Source: Lachnospiraceae bacterium (GTDB lineage Bacteria > Bacillota > Clostridia > Lachnospirales > Lachnospiraceae). Taken from it: a DNA stretch of 62,771 bases. Position numbers and translations under genes: made by a program. The stretch is taken from NCBI GenBank assembly GCA_900757195.1, contig CAAEMZ010000025.1, positions 1 through 62,771 on the forward strand, in the 5' to 3' direction. Shown in pieces: positions 51,281 through 59,766 of the stretch (position 1 is its first letter; every line of letters starts with the position of its first letter). The notes below the pieces were generated by a model. The model was not told the origin of the DNA. It searched no databases and was given only the letters and a program-made list of their open reading frames with translations.

Positions 51281-54065
51281 AAAGCTGCTTAACTATATTT
51301 CTGAACTCACAAAGTCACGGCTCTTTGTGCTCAGTGCTTTTTTCACCCTTCTTTTCGGTCTGCTTATTTACAAAGTGTTTGTTCTGCAGGTGATCGAGGG
51401 AAAAAATTATCTTGAAAGTTTTACATACCGTATTCAGAAAGATACCGAGCTTCCGAGTTCCCGTGGAACCATTTATGACAGAAACGGCAAGATCATTGCC
51501 TATAACCGTCTGGCAAATTCCATCACCATCGAGGACAGCTCTCTTTTAGATACCAACGCTTCAAAAAATGCCATGATCCATCAGTTGATCCAGCTGATTG
51601 AAAATTCCGGCTATGAAGCTGTATACAATATACCGATTCATCTCTATGAAGACGGAACACTGGAATTTACCGCCAAAGGCAATACACTGCTCCGGTTTAT
51701 ACGGAATGTCTACGGTAAAGATAACATCGACCAGCTTTCCGAGGAACAGAAAAATGTCACTGTCGAAGAACTTTTCGATTACATGTGTCATGGAAATGAC
51801 GACACCTCCATGTTTGGAATTGATGACAGCTATTCGGTGGAAGATGCCCTGAAAATCGCGGCTATTCGCTATGAGCTTTATATGAAGCGTTATGAACAGT
51901 ATTTATCTGTAAATATCGTTTCCGATGTCAGCGATACTCTGGTTGCAAAAATCAAGGAAAACACAGCAGAGCTTCCGGGCGTGACCATCGAACAGGATTA
52001 CATCCGCCAGTATGAAGACAGCAAATATTTTTCAAACATTACCGGTTACTGCGGCCAGATTTCTGAAGATGAGCTTGAATATTTCAAACAGGCCGGAAAC
52101 AATGACTACGCCTCCGGGGATATTGTCGGAAAAACCGGCATCGAAAAATCCTTTGAAGAAGAACTTCAGGGAAAGAAAGGACGGCAGACCGTTTATGTAG
52201 ACAGCCTCGGAAACATTCTGGAAGTCGCCGACCGGGTTGAACCGACACAGGGCAATAATCTTTATCTGACACTGGACAAAGACTATCAGACCAAGGCTTA
52301 CGATCTTCTGGAAGAGGAGATTGCCGGAATCGTTCTGCAGAAGCTTTCGGATTCCAAAGAGGGCCGTATTGACATCAATGATGTTTATTTTGCATTTATA
52401 AAAAACGGCATTATTGACCTGGACCACATGGCCCAAAAGGATGCTTCCGATCTGGAAAAAACGGTCTACGGAATGTATACAGCCCATGAGGGCAGCAAGT
52501 TTGATATTATCCGTCATCTTTTAGACGGTACAAATAAAAACTCATACAACGGATGTTCTGAAGAAGAACGGGAATATATTGAACTCATTGAAAATATAAT
52601 TACTAATAATGGTATTCTTGACACATCCAGACTGTCCTCCGACGATGAAGACAGCCAGAAGTGGGCCACCGGAAATATCAGCCTTTATGAATATCTGCAT
52701 TATGCCGTAGGCAAAGACGCTGTCAGTGTTTCCGCACTGGATATTTCCAATACGTTTTTGAGTTCTGATGAAATCTATGCCGCTTTGGCTGAGTATATTC
52801 TTCTGGATCTGGAGGAAAACAAGAGTTTTTCCAAAATTGTCTACGAATCCATGCTGAATCAGGGTATCATCAACGGCTCACAGATCTGCCAGTTACTTTA
52901 CGAACAGAATGTGCTTGAGAAAGATGCGGATTATGAAGGCCTGGTTACCGGCGCTTTGGATCCCTATGCCTTTGTTTATAATAAAATCAAAAATCTGGAG
53001 ATTACTCCGGATATGCTCGCGCTGGACCCGTGTTCCGGTTCTCTGGTAGCGACAGACCCGAAAACCGGCGAAGTGCTCGCCCTTGTGTCTTATCCGAGTT
53101 ATGATGCCAACCGCATCGGAGACAGCGATTATTACCGGTACCTTCTGGAAAATGAATCTCTGCCCCTCTATAACCGGGCAACCATGCAGAAAACAGCGCC
53201 GGGTTCTACTTTTAAAATGCTTACCGCTGCCGCCGGACTGGAAGAGGGCGTGATAACGCCGGAAAGTTATATTACAACACTGATTACTTTTGATAAAGTC
53301 CAGCCCCCGGCAAACTGCTGGTCGACTCAGGTCAGTCACGGTACCATTGAAATTACGGACGCCATCAAGGAGTCCTGTAACTACTTTTTCTACGAAGTGG
53401 GCTACCGGCTCGGACTGGATTCCGATGGCTACTATAATTCGGAATACGGTATCCAGCGGCTTCGGAAATATATGGCGCTTTTCGGTCTCGACCGAACCTC
53501 CGGGATTGAACTGGAAGAGCTGGAGCCGACCATGTCCGACATGGACCCGGTACTTTCAGCCATCGGACAGGCCCGAAACAGCTATACACCCGCTCAGATT
53601 GCCAGATATCTGACGACCATTGCCAGCAAAGGCGATCTGTACAGTCTTTCGATTCTGGATAAGCTGACAGATTCAAAGGAAACGTTAATCGAAGATTACG
53701 CTCCGGAGATTCTTGAACATATTGAATTGAAACCATCCACCTGGAAATCTATTTTTTCAGGCATGTATAAAGTTATCGGAAACTCTTCATTTTTATCAAT
53801 CTTTTCAGATTTGAGCGTGGAGGTTGCCGGTAAATCAGGTACCGCCCAGGAGAATGCGCTGCGTCCGGACCACGGACTTTTCGTATGCTTTGCTCCTTAT
53901 GATGACCCTGAAATCACGGTCACTGTCGTCCTTCCTTATGGCTACGGCTCGTATAACTCGGGCAGTGTGGCTAAAAATATGCTGTCTTATGTCTTCCATG
54001 AAAATGAAGCAACCGATGGCAAACGGCAGGCGGCAGATGTCGATGGAACGATCGTTTCAGACTAA
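51273..54065 (+). CDS. mrdA: Penicillin-binding protein 2 (elongasome transpeptidase), enlarged
   Basis: Class B transpeptidase that crosslinks lateral wall peptidoglycan. About 930 residues, with an N-terminal membrane segment (about 18-36), the PBP dimerisation domain (LPSSRGTIYDRNGKIIAYN) and a transpeptidase domain with STFK (S645), SCN (701-703) and KSGT (854-857). The catalytic Ser is usually near residue 330; about 300 extra residues with little recognisable sequence sit before it. Start uncertain: TTG at 51273 fits AAAGGAAG best; GTG at 51261 is an alternative. Overlaps mreD. Confidence 0.92.
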   Translation: MIKKLLNYISELTKSRLFVLSAFFTLLFGLLIYKVFVLQVIEGKNYLESFTYRIQKDTELPSSRGTIYDRNGKIIAYNRLANSITIEDSSLLDTNASKNAMIHQLIQLIENSGYEAVYNIPIHLYEDGTLEFTAKGNTLLRFIRNVYGKDNIDQLSEEQKNVTVEELFDYMCHGNDDTSMFGIDDSYSVEDALKIAAIRYELYMKRYEQYLSVNIVSDVSDTLVAKIKENTAELPGVTIEQDYIRQYEDSKYFSNITGYCGQISEDELEYFKQAGNNDYASGDIVGKTGIEKSFEEELQGKKGRQTVYVDSLGNILEVADRVEPTQGNNLYLTLDKDYQTKAYDLLEEEIAGIVLQKLSDSKEGRIDINDVYFAFIKNGIIDLDHMAQKDASDLEKTVYGMYTAHEGSKFDIIRHLLDGTNKNSYNGCSEEEREYIELIENIITNNGILDTSRLSSDDEDSQKWATGNISLYEYLHYAVGKDAVSVSALDISNTFLSSDEIYAALAEYILLDLEENKSFSKIVYESMLNQGIINGSQICQLLYEQNVLEKDADYEGLVTGALDPYAFVYNKIKNLEITPDMLALDPCSGSLVATDPKTGEVLALVSYPSYDANRIGDSDYYRYLLENESLPLYNRATMQKTAPGSTFKMLTAAAGLEEGVITPESYITTLITFDKVQPPANCWSTQVSHGTIEITDAIKESCNYFFYEVGYRLGLDSDGYYNSEYGIQRLRKYMALFGLDRTSGIELEELEPTMSDMDPVLSAIGQARNSYTPAQIARYLTTIASKGDLYSLSILDKLTDSKETLIEDYAPEILEHIELKPSTWKSIFSGMYKVIGNSSFLSIFSDLSVEVAGKSGTAQENALRPDHGLFVCFAPYDDPEITVTVVLPYGYGSYNSGSVAKNMLSYVFHENEATDGKRQAADVDGTIVSD

Positions 54066-54122
54066 CTGAAAATACAAATGATAATCTAAAATAAAAAGTC
54101 GGATATCATTGGAGGAATCAGT

Positions 54123-54914
54123 ATGAGCGAAGTCATCGTTATCACATCAGGAAAAGGCGGCGTCGGAAAAACGACGTCAACAGCAAATATCGGCATGGGG
54201 CTTGCCCAGATGGACAAAAGAGTAGTCATGATTGACACCGATATCGGTCTCCGTAATCTGGATGTCATCCTCGGACTTGAAAACCGGATCATCTATAACC
54301 TGGTAGATGTTATTGAAGGGACCTGCCGTTTAAAGCAGGCGCTCATCCGGGATAAGCGTTATCCAAACCTTTTTCTTCTGCCATCGGCCCAGACGCGGGA
54401 TAAAAGCAGTGTTTCGCCGGAACAGATGAAAAAACTCGTGGAACAGATGAAGGAGGATTTTGACTATATTATCCTCGACTGTCCGGCGGGCATTGAACAG
54501 GGCTTTCAAAATGCCATTGCCGGGGCTGACCGGGCATTGATCGTCACAACTCCGGAAGTTGCCGCGATCCGTGATGCAGACCGGATCATCGGCCTGATGG
54601 AATCCCGCCAGATTGGCCGCATGGATTTAATCGTCAACCGTCTGCGCTTTGATATGATCCGAAACGGTGAAATGATGTCCCTTGAGGATATCCGGGATAT
54701 CCTTTCCATCAATATTATCGGCGCTGTACCGGACGATGAAAATGTCGTTGTTTCCACCAATCAGGGCGAACCCCTTGTCGGCCGGAATACCATGGCCGGA
54801 CAGGCCTACGGAAATATATGTATGCGGCTGATGGGTGAAAATATTCCCCTGATGGTCAGCCGGTATCAAACCGGATGGTTTCACCGTCTGACCCGTTTCC
54901 TCGTGAGAGGGTAG
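54123..54914 (+). CDS. minD: Septum site-determining ATPase MinD
   Basis: A 263-residue membrane-binding ATPase that positions the division site with MinC and MinE. The deviant Walker A KGGVGKTTSTANIG, DTDIGLRNLDVILGLENR and the C-terminal region LMVSRYQTGWFHRLTRFLVR, an amphipathic helix for membrane binding, all match. minE follows. The usual minC is not found upstream: PBP2 ends 57 bases before it. Confidence 0.97.
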   Translation: MSEVIVITSGKGGVGKTTSTANIGMGLAQMDKRVVMIDTDIGLRNLDVILGLENRIIYNLVDVIEGTCRLKQALIRDKRYPNLFLLPSAQTRDKSSVSPEQMKKLVEQMKEDFDYIILDCPAGIEQGFQNAIAGADRALIVTTPEVAAIRDADRIIGLMESRQIGRMDLIVNRLRFDMIRNGEMMSLEDIRDILSINIIGAVPDDENVVVSTNQGEPLVGRNTMAGQAYGNICMRLMGENIPLMVSRYQTGWFHRLTRFLVRG

Positions 54915-54924
54915 GTGATCGGAT

Positions 54925-55209
54925 ATGAAGTGGTTTTTTGGATTCCGAAGAAAAAGGAAAAGAGGTTCGGGCGCCATTGCCAAACAGCGGCTGAAAACCC
55001 TGTTGATCTCAGACCGCGCCGACTGCTCCGCAGATTTTATTAACGGTATTAAAGGCGATATCGGCCTGACCCTTTCAAAATATATGGAAGTGGATACAGA
55101 CCATATGGAAGTCAATATTCTCCAGAATCAAACAACGGTACGAAACGACGGAACGATGGTTCTGGTCGCACGTATTCCTTTCAGAGAAATAAATAAGGTG
55201 ATTTGTTAA
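54925..55209 (+). CDS. minE: Cell division topological specificity factor MinE
   Basis: A 94-residue protein that stimulates MinD ATPase and creates the Min oscillation. The N-terminal amphipathic/basic segment (MKWFFGFRRKRKRGSGAIAK) binds membrane; the anti-MinCD helix and the C-terminal dimer domain (EVDTDHMEVNILQNQ) follow. The stop overlaps the rodA start (TAATG). Confidence 0.93.
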   Translation: MKWFFGFRRKRKRGSGAIAKQRLKTLLISDRADCSADFINGIKGDIGLTLSKYMEVDTDHMEVNILQNQTTVRNDGTMVLVARIPFREINKVIC

Positions 55210-56342
55210 TGAACTTATACGAAGATAAATTTCGTTTTTTAAATTACAACTTAAAAAAATACAACTGGCGGCTTCTGCTCCTTGTACTTATTGCGACAGT
55301 TCTTGGTCTTTTTGTTATCGAAAGCGCTGCCGACGGTTATTCCAGAAAGCAGCTCATCGGGCTGATTGCCGGCCTGGCGGCGCTGATTATTGTCTCTTTT
55401 ATTGATTATAATTTTATTCTGAAATTCCATTGGCCGATCTATCTGACTGCCGTAGCCATGCTGTTGGCCGTATTGTTTTTCGGTGTCAATGTCAATGGTG
55501 CAAGACGCTGGTTTTCCCTTGGCTCCTTCGGAACCATTCAGCCCAGTGAATTCACAAAAATCATGATGATCGTCGTCCTCACCCAGTTGATTCTGAATCA
55601 CCGCGGTCAGATCAGTCAGTTAAAAACACTTCTGATCATCGGCGTGATCTATATGATTCCGGTGTTTTTAATTTACAAAGAGCCGAATATGTCAACGACG
55701 CTGGTCTATCTGTTTATTTTTGCGATGATGATTTTCTGCGGCGGACTGAGTTATAAGTTTATCGGCAGGGTCTTCCTTTTTGCGGTCCCCGTCATCGGCT
55801 TTCTCGTCTGGTATATCCAGCAGCCTTTTCAGATTTTACTTCACGGATATCAGTTAAACCGTATTCTTGCTTTTCTGAATCCGTCGGAATACCAGCAGAC
55901 AACAGCCAATCAGCAGTACAATTCCGTCATGGCCATCGGTTCGGGAATGATTACCGGAAAAGGATTAAACAATAATACCTTTACGTCCGTTAAGGGCGGT
56001 AATTTCATATCCGAACAGCAGACCGACTTTATTTTTTCGGTAATCGGTGAAGAACTCGGATTTATCGGGAGCTGCTTCACCATACTCCTTATTGCAGCCA
56101 TCGTCTATGAATGTCTGAAAGTTGCAAAAAATGCGTCAAATATGGGTGGAAGACTCATTGCATCCGGTATCGCTTCGATGATTGCCTTCCAGTCCTTTGT
56201 AAATATCGGTGTGGCAACCAATTTACTTCCAAATACCGGGCTGCCATTACCATTTATCAGCTATGGTTTAAGTGCCCTGCTCGCCAATATGGTCGGCATC
56301 GGCATTGTGATCAATATTGATTTGCAGAAAGGCAGGAGATAG
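55209..56342 (+). CDS. rodA: RodA/FtsW-family SEDS glycosyltransferase
   Basis: A 377-residue polytopic membrane protein that polymerises lipid II in the elongasome, partner of PBP2 encoded upstream. About ten membrane segments. Family landmarks are NGARRWFSLGSFGTIQPSEF, KGLNNNTFTSVKGGNFISEQ, TDFIFSVIGEELGFIG and the C-terminal LLPNTGLPLPFISYG. The start at ATG 55209 overlaps minE; a TTG 6 bases earlier is possible. By context it is RodA rather than FtsW or SpoVE. Confidence 0.93.
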   Translation: MNLYEDKFRFLNYNLKKYNWRLLLLVLIATVLGLFVIESAADGYSRKQLIGLIAGLAALIIVSFIDYNFILKFHWPIYLTAVAMLLAVLFFGVNVNGARRWFSLGSFGTIQPSEFTKIMMIVVLTQLILNHRGQISQLKTLLIIGVIYMIPVFLIYKEPNMSTTLVYLFIFAMMIFCGGLSYKFIGRVFLFAVPVIGFLVWYIQQPFQILLHGYQLNRILAFLNPSEYQQTTANQQYNSVMAIGSGMITGKGLNNNTFTSVKGGNFISEQQTDFIFSVIGEELGFIGSCFTILLIAAIVYECLKVAKNASNMGGRLIASGIASMIAFQSFVNIGVATNLLPNTGLPLPFISYGLSALLANMVGIGIVINIDLQKGRR

Positions 56343-56347
56343 TAAGT

Positions 56348-56740
56348 ATGAATATAGGACTCGTTGCACACGAAAGCAAAAAGAAATTAATGCAGAATTT
56401 CTGTATCGCATATCGCGGAATATTATCAAAGCATGAGCTTTTTGCGACAGGGACGACCGGACGTCTCATTGAGGAGGTTACAAACCTTACCGTACACAAA
56501 TATCTGGCGGGAACTCTCGGCGGCGAACAGCAGATGGGCGCTCAGATTGAAAATAATGACATTGATCTCGTTATTTTTTTAAGAGACCCGGCACAGTCGA
56601 TGGGCATGACAGATATTTATACGCTGATCCGTCTGTGCGATAACCATAATATTCCTCTTGCCACAAACCTGGCAACAGCGGAACTGATGGTCAAAGCGCT
56701 GGACAGAGGCGATCTCGACTGGCGTGAATTATACAAATAA
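56348..56740 (+). CDS. mgsA: Methylglyoxal synthase
   Basis: Converts dihydroxyacetone phosphate to methylglyoxal and phosphate, a bypass of lower glycolysis that relieves sugar-phosphate stress. The 130-residue protein has GLVAHESKKKLM, the phosphate-binding TGTTGRLIEE, the catalytic-Asp region GGEQQMGAQIENNDIDLVI and RDPAQSMG. It lies 5 bases after rodA, a conserved arrangement in Lachnospiraceae-type genomes but without an obvious functional link. Confidence 0.96.
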   Translation: MNIGLVAHESKKKLMQNFCIAYRGILSKHELFATGTTGRLIEEVTNLTVHKYLAGTLGGEQQMGAQIENNDIDLVIFLRDPAQSMGMTDIYTLIRLCDNHNIPLATNLATAELMVKALDRGDLDWRELYK

Positions 56741-56765
56741 CAGATAAGGACAGGATGATAATTTT

Positions 56766-57887
56766 ATGAAAAAACTGGAAACAGGCGTAATATGCCTTCT
56801 TGCTATAAGTATGCTGACCGGATGTTCATCTTCGGGAGAACTCATAAAATCCTATTCCAATACGGCTTTAAATACGAAAAGCCTGATTATTCATACGGAT
56901 ACGGATGACAATCATGATTTCTTTGCCAAAGATCTGGTCGTCTTTCCGAAAAGCAGTACGGTAAACCCTGCCAAAAGCGATGAAGATGCAGCGGAGACAA
57001 CCGAAGAGGAAACGAAAGCTGCCGATGAAACCGAAACAGACGAAGCGGATGAAACAGACGAAACCAAATCCGCCGATGAAACCGAAGAATCCCTTTCCGA
57101 AAATGATTCCGACAGGGAAGAAACCGGCATCGATGCCAAAACCGGCCTCCTCGCCGGAATGGACAGCCTTTCCGATGTCTATGCGAAAGACATCTACACC
57201 CGCGTTTATCCGGCCAGTCTGACTAAAATCATGACTGCGCTGATTACTCTGGAAAATGCCAATTTCAGCGATAAGGTTACGTTCACAGAGGATATGGTGG
57301 AAAATGAATATGCGGCAAAATTATGCGGTTTTGAAGTCGGCGATGAACTGACCGTCGAACAGTTATTCAATGCCCTGCTGATCTACAGCGGCAATGATGC
57401 CGCCAATGCGCTGGCTGTCCATGTCGCAGGAAGTATTGAAGCTTTCACAGCGCTGATGAATAAAGAGGCAAAACGCCTCGGCTGCGTCGATACGAACTTC
57501 GTCAATGCCGGCGGCCTCCATGACAATAACCACTATACAAGCGCCTACGACATGTACCTGATTTTTAATGAATGTCTGAAACACGACGAATTTGCTGAGA
57601 CGATCCGTCATTCCTCTTACAAGGCCACCTATACGGATGCCGGCGGTGAAACGGTTTACGCCACGTACACTACAACAAATCAGTATTTTCTGGATGCCTA
57701 TGACTATCCGGAAAGTGTGCGCGTGCTCGGCGGTAAAACCGGAACAACCAATGAGGCCGGAAGCTGCCTGATCCTCTACGATGTCGATAAAAAAGAGAAC
57801 GGATATATTTCTGTTATCCTCGGCGCCTCAGGCAGTGAAGAACTCTATTCGGAAATGAATATTCTATTGAATAAAATTCCTAAATAG
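56766..57887 (+). CDS. D-Ala-D-Ala carboxypeptidase-like lipoprotein
   Basis: A 373-residue serine peptidase of the S11 family (DacF-like PBP5 type), trimming the pentapeptide of peptidoglycan outside the cell. The signal peptide ends in the lipobox LTGC, so it is anchored by lipid rather than the usual C-terminal helix, which is missing. An acidic linker rich in Glu, Thr and Asp (about residues 65-120) precedes the catalytic domain with SLTK, YSGND and GGKTGTT motifs. Follows mgsA by 26 bases. Confidence 0.92.
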   Translation: MKKLETGVICLLAISMLTGCSSSGELIKSYSNTALNTKSLIIHTDTDDNHDFFAKDLVVFPKSSTVNPAKSDEDAAETTEEETKAADETETDEADETDETKSADETEESLSENDSDREETGIDAKTGLLAGMDSLSDVYAKDIYTRVYPASLTKIMTALITLENANFSDKVTFTEDMVENEYAAKLCGFEVGDELTVEQLFNALLIYSGNDAANALAVHVAGSIEAFTALMNKEAKRLGCVDTNFVNAGGLHDNNHYTSAYDMYLIFNECLKHDEFAETIRHSSYKATYTDAGGETVYATYTTTNQYFLDAYDYPESVRVLGGKTGTTNEAGSCLILYDVDKKENGYISVILGASGSEELYSEMNILLNKIPK

Positions 57888-57890
57888 AGA

Positions 57891-57919
57891 TTGAATTTTC
57901 AGTCAGCTTATACTATAAT
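57891..57919 (+). promoter_or_regulatory. Sigma-A promoter of the small P-loop gene
   Basis: TTGAAT at 57891-57896, a 17-base spacer and TATAAT at 57914-57919; a second TATAAT stands at 57925-57930. The leader of about 35 bases has the strong ribosome-binding sequence GAGGAGGAGA. Confidence 0.7.
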
Positions 57920-57960
57920 AAACATATAATAATGACGGACTGATAGAGGAGGAGAGTATC

Positions 57961-58380
57961 ATGATACAGATTATTTCAGGCGTAAAAGGTAAAGGTAAAA
58001 CAAAATACTTAATCCAGAAAGCAAATGATACTGTAAAAAATGCTAACGGTAATGTAGTTTATCTGGACAAAAACAACAAACATATGTATGAACTCAGCAA
58101 TAAGATTCGTTTAATCAATCTCAGTGAGTTCCCACTGGATACATATGATGCCTTTTTAGGTTTTATCTGCGGTTTGATTTCTCAGGACCATGACTTAGAA
58201 GCCATGTATCTGGACAGCTTTTTAACGATTTCATCGGTTTCCGATGAATATATTGGATTTGTACTTTCAAAACTGAAAGACATTTCTTCAAGATTCAATA
58301 TTGATTTTGTAATCAGTATTTCTGTAGATGCTGAGCATTTACCGGATGAATTCAAAGACGATATCATTATTTCTTTATAA
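57961..58380 (+). CDS. Small P-loop protein of unknown function
   Basis: A 139-residue protein with a Walker A motif at the N-terminus (GVKGKGKTK, residues 7-15) and a Walker B-like end of strand in EAMYLDSFLTI. Proteins of this size and type are common in Lachnospiraceae and are often loosely labelled PilT-like, without evidence for pili. Own promoter and strong terminator indicate a single-gene transcript, and its AT-rich codon use (AAA, GAT, TTA) stands out from neighbours and resembles that of rpsU, hinting at high expression. Function unknown. Confidence 0.8.
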   Translation: MIQIISGVKGKGKTKYLIQKANDTVKNANGNVVYLDKNNKHMYELSNKIRLINLSEFPLDTYDAFLGFICGLISQDHDLEAMYLDSFLTISSVSDEYIGFVLSKLKDISSRFNIDFVISISVDAEHLPDEFKDDIIISL

Positions 58381-58384
58381 TCAT

Positions 58385-58421
58385 AAAAAAGGCTCTGATT
58401 TGTATGTCAGGGCCTTTTTTT
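58385..58421 (+). terminator. Terminator of the small P-loop gene
   Basis: A 14-base-pair stem (arms 58385-58398 and 58407-58420, one G-T pair) whose outer part is A6/T6, with an 8-base loop and a T7 tail. The A-run makes it usable on the minus strand as well, where it would end the convergent DUF378 gene. Confidence 0.9.
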
Positions 58422-58466
58422 GATGGCAAAATCAATTGAGTGCGTTTATTTTTCAGGGTCTTTCTC

Positions 58467-58670
58467 TTATTCGGAACGGAGTTTCCAGAAGAGTACCAGC
58501 GAATAGACGCCCGCAATACCGACCACCGCAAAAATGATCCGCGTAATCATGGACATATTGCCAAATATTAAAGATACAAGGTCCAGATTAAAGAAACCGA
58601 TAAGCCCCCAGTTCACAGCGCCGATAATAATTAAAATAAGACAGACAACATCTAACCAGTTTCGTTCCAT
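58467..58670 (-). CDS. DUF378 membrane protein (YuzA-like)
   Basis: A 67-residue protein with two hydrophobic segments; LDVVCLILIIIGAVNWGLIG and the FNLDLVSLIFG that follows are the DUF378 signature. Function unknown. It is on the minus strand, with a strong AGGAGGTGG ribosome-binding sequence before the ATG, convergent to the small P-loop gene and divergent from the radical SAM gene. Confidence 0.93.
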   Translation of the reverse strand: MERNWLDVVCLILIIIGAVNWGLIGFFNLDLVSLIFGNMSMITRIIFAVVGIAGVYSLVLFWKLRSE

Positions 58671-58746
58671 AAAATTCCACCTCCTGTTTTCTGTTTTTAG
58701 TATTTACGAAAATTTTGTGAATTATTCTCTAAAAAACAATTTAGGC

Positions 58747-58775
58747 TTTAAATCTCCGTCAAAAACATATATAAT
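58747..58775 (+). promoter_or_regulatory. Promoter very close to the start codon
   Basis: TTTAAA at 58747-58752, a 17-base spacer and TATAAT at 58770-58775. The expected transcription start is near 58782, one to three bases before the ATG at 58784, and no ribosome-binding sequence lies between. A leaderless mRNA would result if this promoter is used. Confidence 0.5.
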
Positions 58776-58783
58776 AATAAGAT

Positions 58784-59734
58784 ATGAGCGCAGAAAATTT
58801 ATATTATAAATATTCAGATTTTTTAAAAAAACATTATCATACAAAAGTTTATAAACTGCCGGTGAATCTTCCTGTCACCTGTCCCAACCGGATCGGGGGC
58901 AGCGGATGTACCTTCTGTTCGGAAAGCGGTACCGGCTTCGAAGCGATGTCTTCATCGGTTTCTGTCCGGGAACAGCTTGAAAAGACACGGGAATATATTC
59001 GAAAGCGGTATAAAGCCGAAAAGTTCATCGCCTATTTTCAGAACTATACCAATACGTTTATGCCTCTGGACCGTTTTTCCGAATATATAAGGTCTGCGGC
59101 AGATGTCGAAGATATCGTGGAAATCGACATATCTACCCGTCCGGACTGCATCCGCGAAGACTATCTGGATATGCTGAGTGATTTCAGGGAAGCTTCCGGC
59201 ATAGAGATTGGCATCGAACTCGGTCTTCAGACGGCCAACTACCATACCCTTGAACGGATACGGCGCGGCCACGGTCTGGCCGAATATATGGACAGTTGTC
59301 TTCGGATCAAGGCCCATGATTTTCTTCTGTGTACCCATGTCATTCTGAACCTTCCCGGTGATGATCTGTCGGATGTGATTGAAACCAGCCGGATCGTCTC
59401 TGTTCTTCAAAACGATCTGGTGAAAATCCATTCTCTGTATATTGCCAGAGGCACGGATATGGGAAAGGATTATGAAAACGGGCTTCTGGACGTATGTTCC
59501 AAAGAGGACTATTTTCTGCGTCTTCAGAGCTTCCTGGAAAATCTGCATCCGAATATCGGCGTGGAACGGCTGTTCAGCCGGATTCCGGAAACAGATTCTC
59601 TGTTTTGCAACTGGCAGACAAGCTGGTGGAAGCTTCAGAAGGAATTTACGGAGCACATGGCGGCTGCCGGAAGTTTTCAGGGGAAAGCATTTCATTATAC
59701 GAATGGTCCCGCTCTGAAATATTTTGACGAATGA
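58784..59734 (+). CDS. TIGR01212-family radical SAM protein (YhcC/YtqA-like)
   Basis: A 316-residue radical SAM protein of the widespread YhcC/YtqA group, with the cluster Cys in VTCPNRIGGSGCTFC, an N-terminal YYKYSDFLKKHYHTKVYKLP and the block IELGLQTANYHTLERIRRGH. The family's substrate is unknown. Unlike the four cluster enzymes it has no auxiliary-cluster domain. The ATG at 58784 has no recognisable ribosome-binding sequence. Confidence 0.93.
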   Translation: MSAENLYYKYSDFLKKHYHTKVYKLPVNLPVTCPNRIGGSGCTFCSESGTGFEAMSSSVSVREQLEKTREYIRKRYKAEKFIAYFQNYTNTFMPLDRFSEYIRSAADVEDIVEIDISTRPDCIREDYLDMLSDFREASGIEIGIELGLQTANYHTLERIRRGHGLAEYMDSCLRIKAHDFLLCTHVILNLPGDDLSDVIETSRIVSVLQNDLVKIHSLYIARGTDMGKDYENGLLDVCSKEDYFLRLQSFLENLHPNIGVERLFSRIPETDSLFCNWQTSWWKLQKEFTEHMAAAGSFQGKAFHYTNGPALKYFDE

Positions 59735-59766
59735 TATGAACTTGTTTAAAAGGAGTTACGAATACT

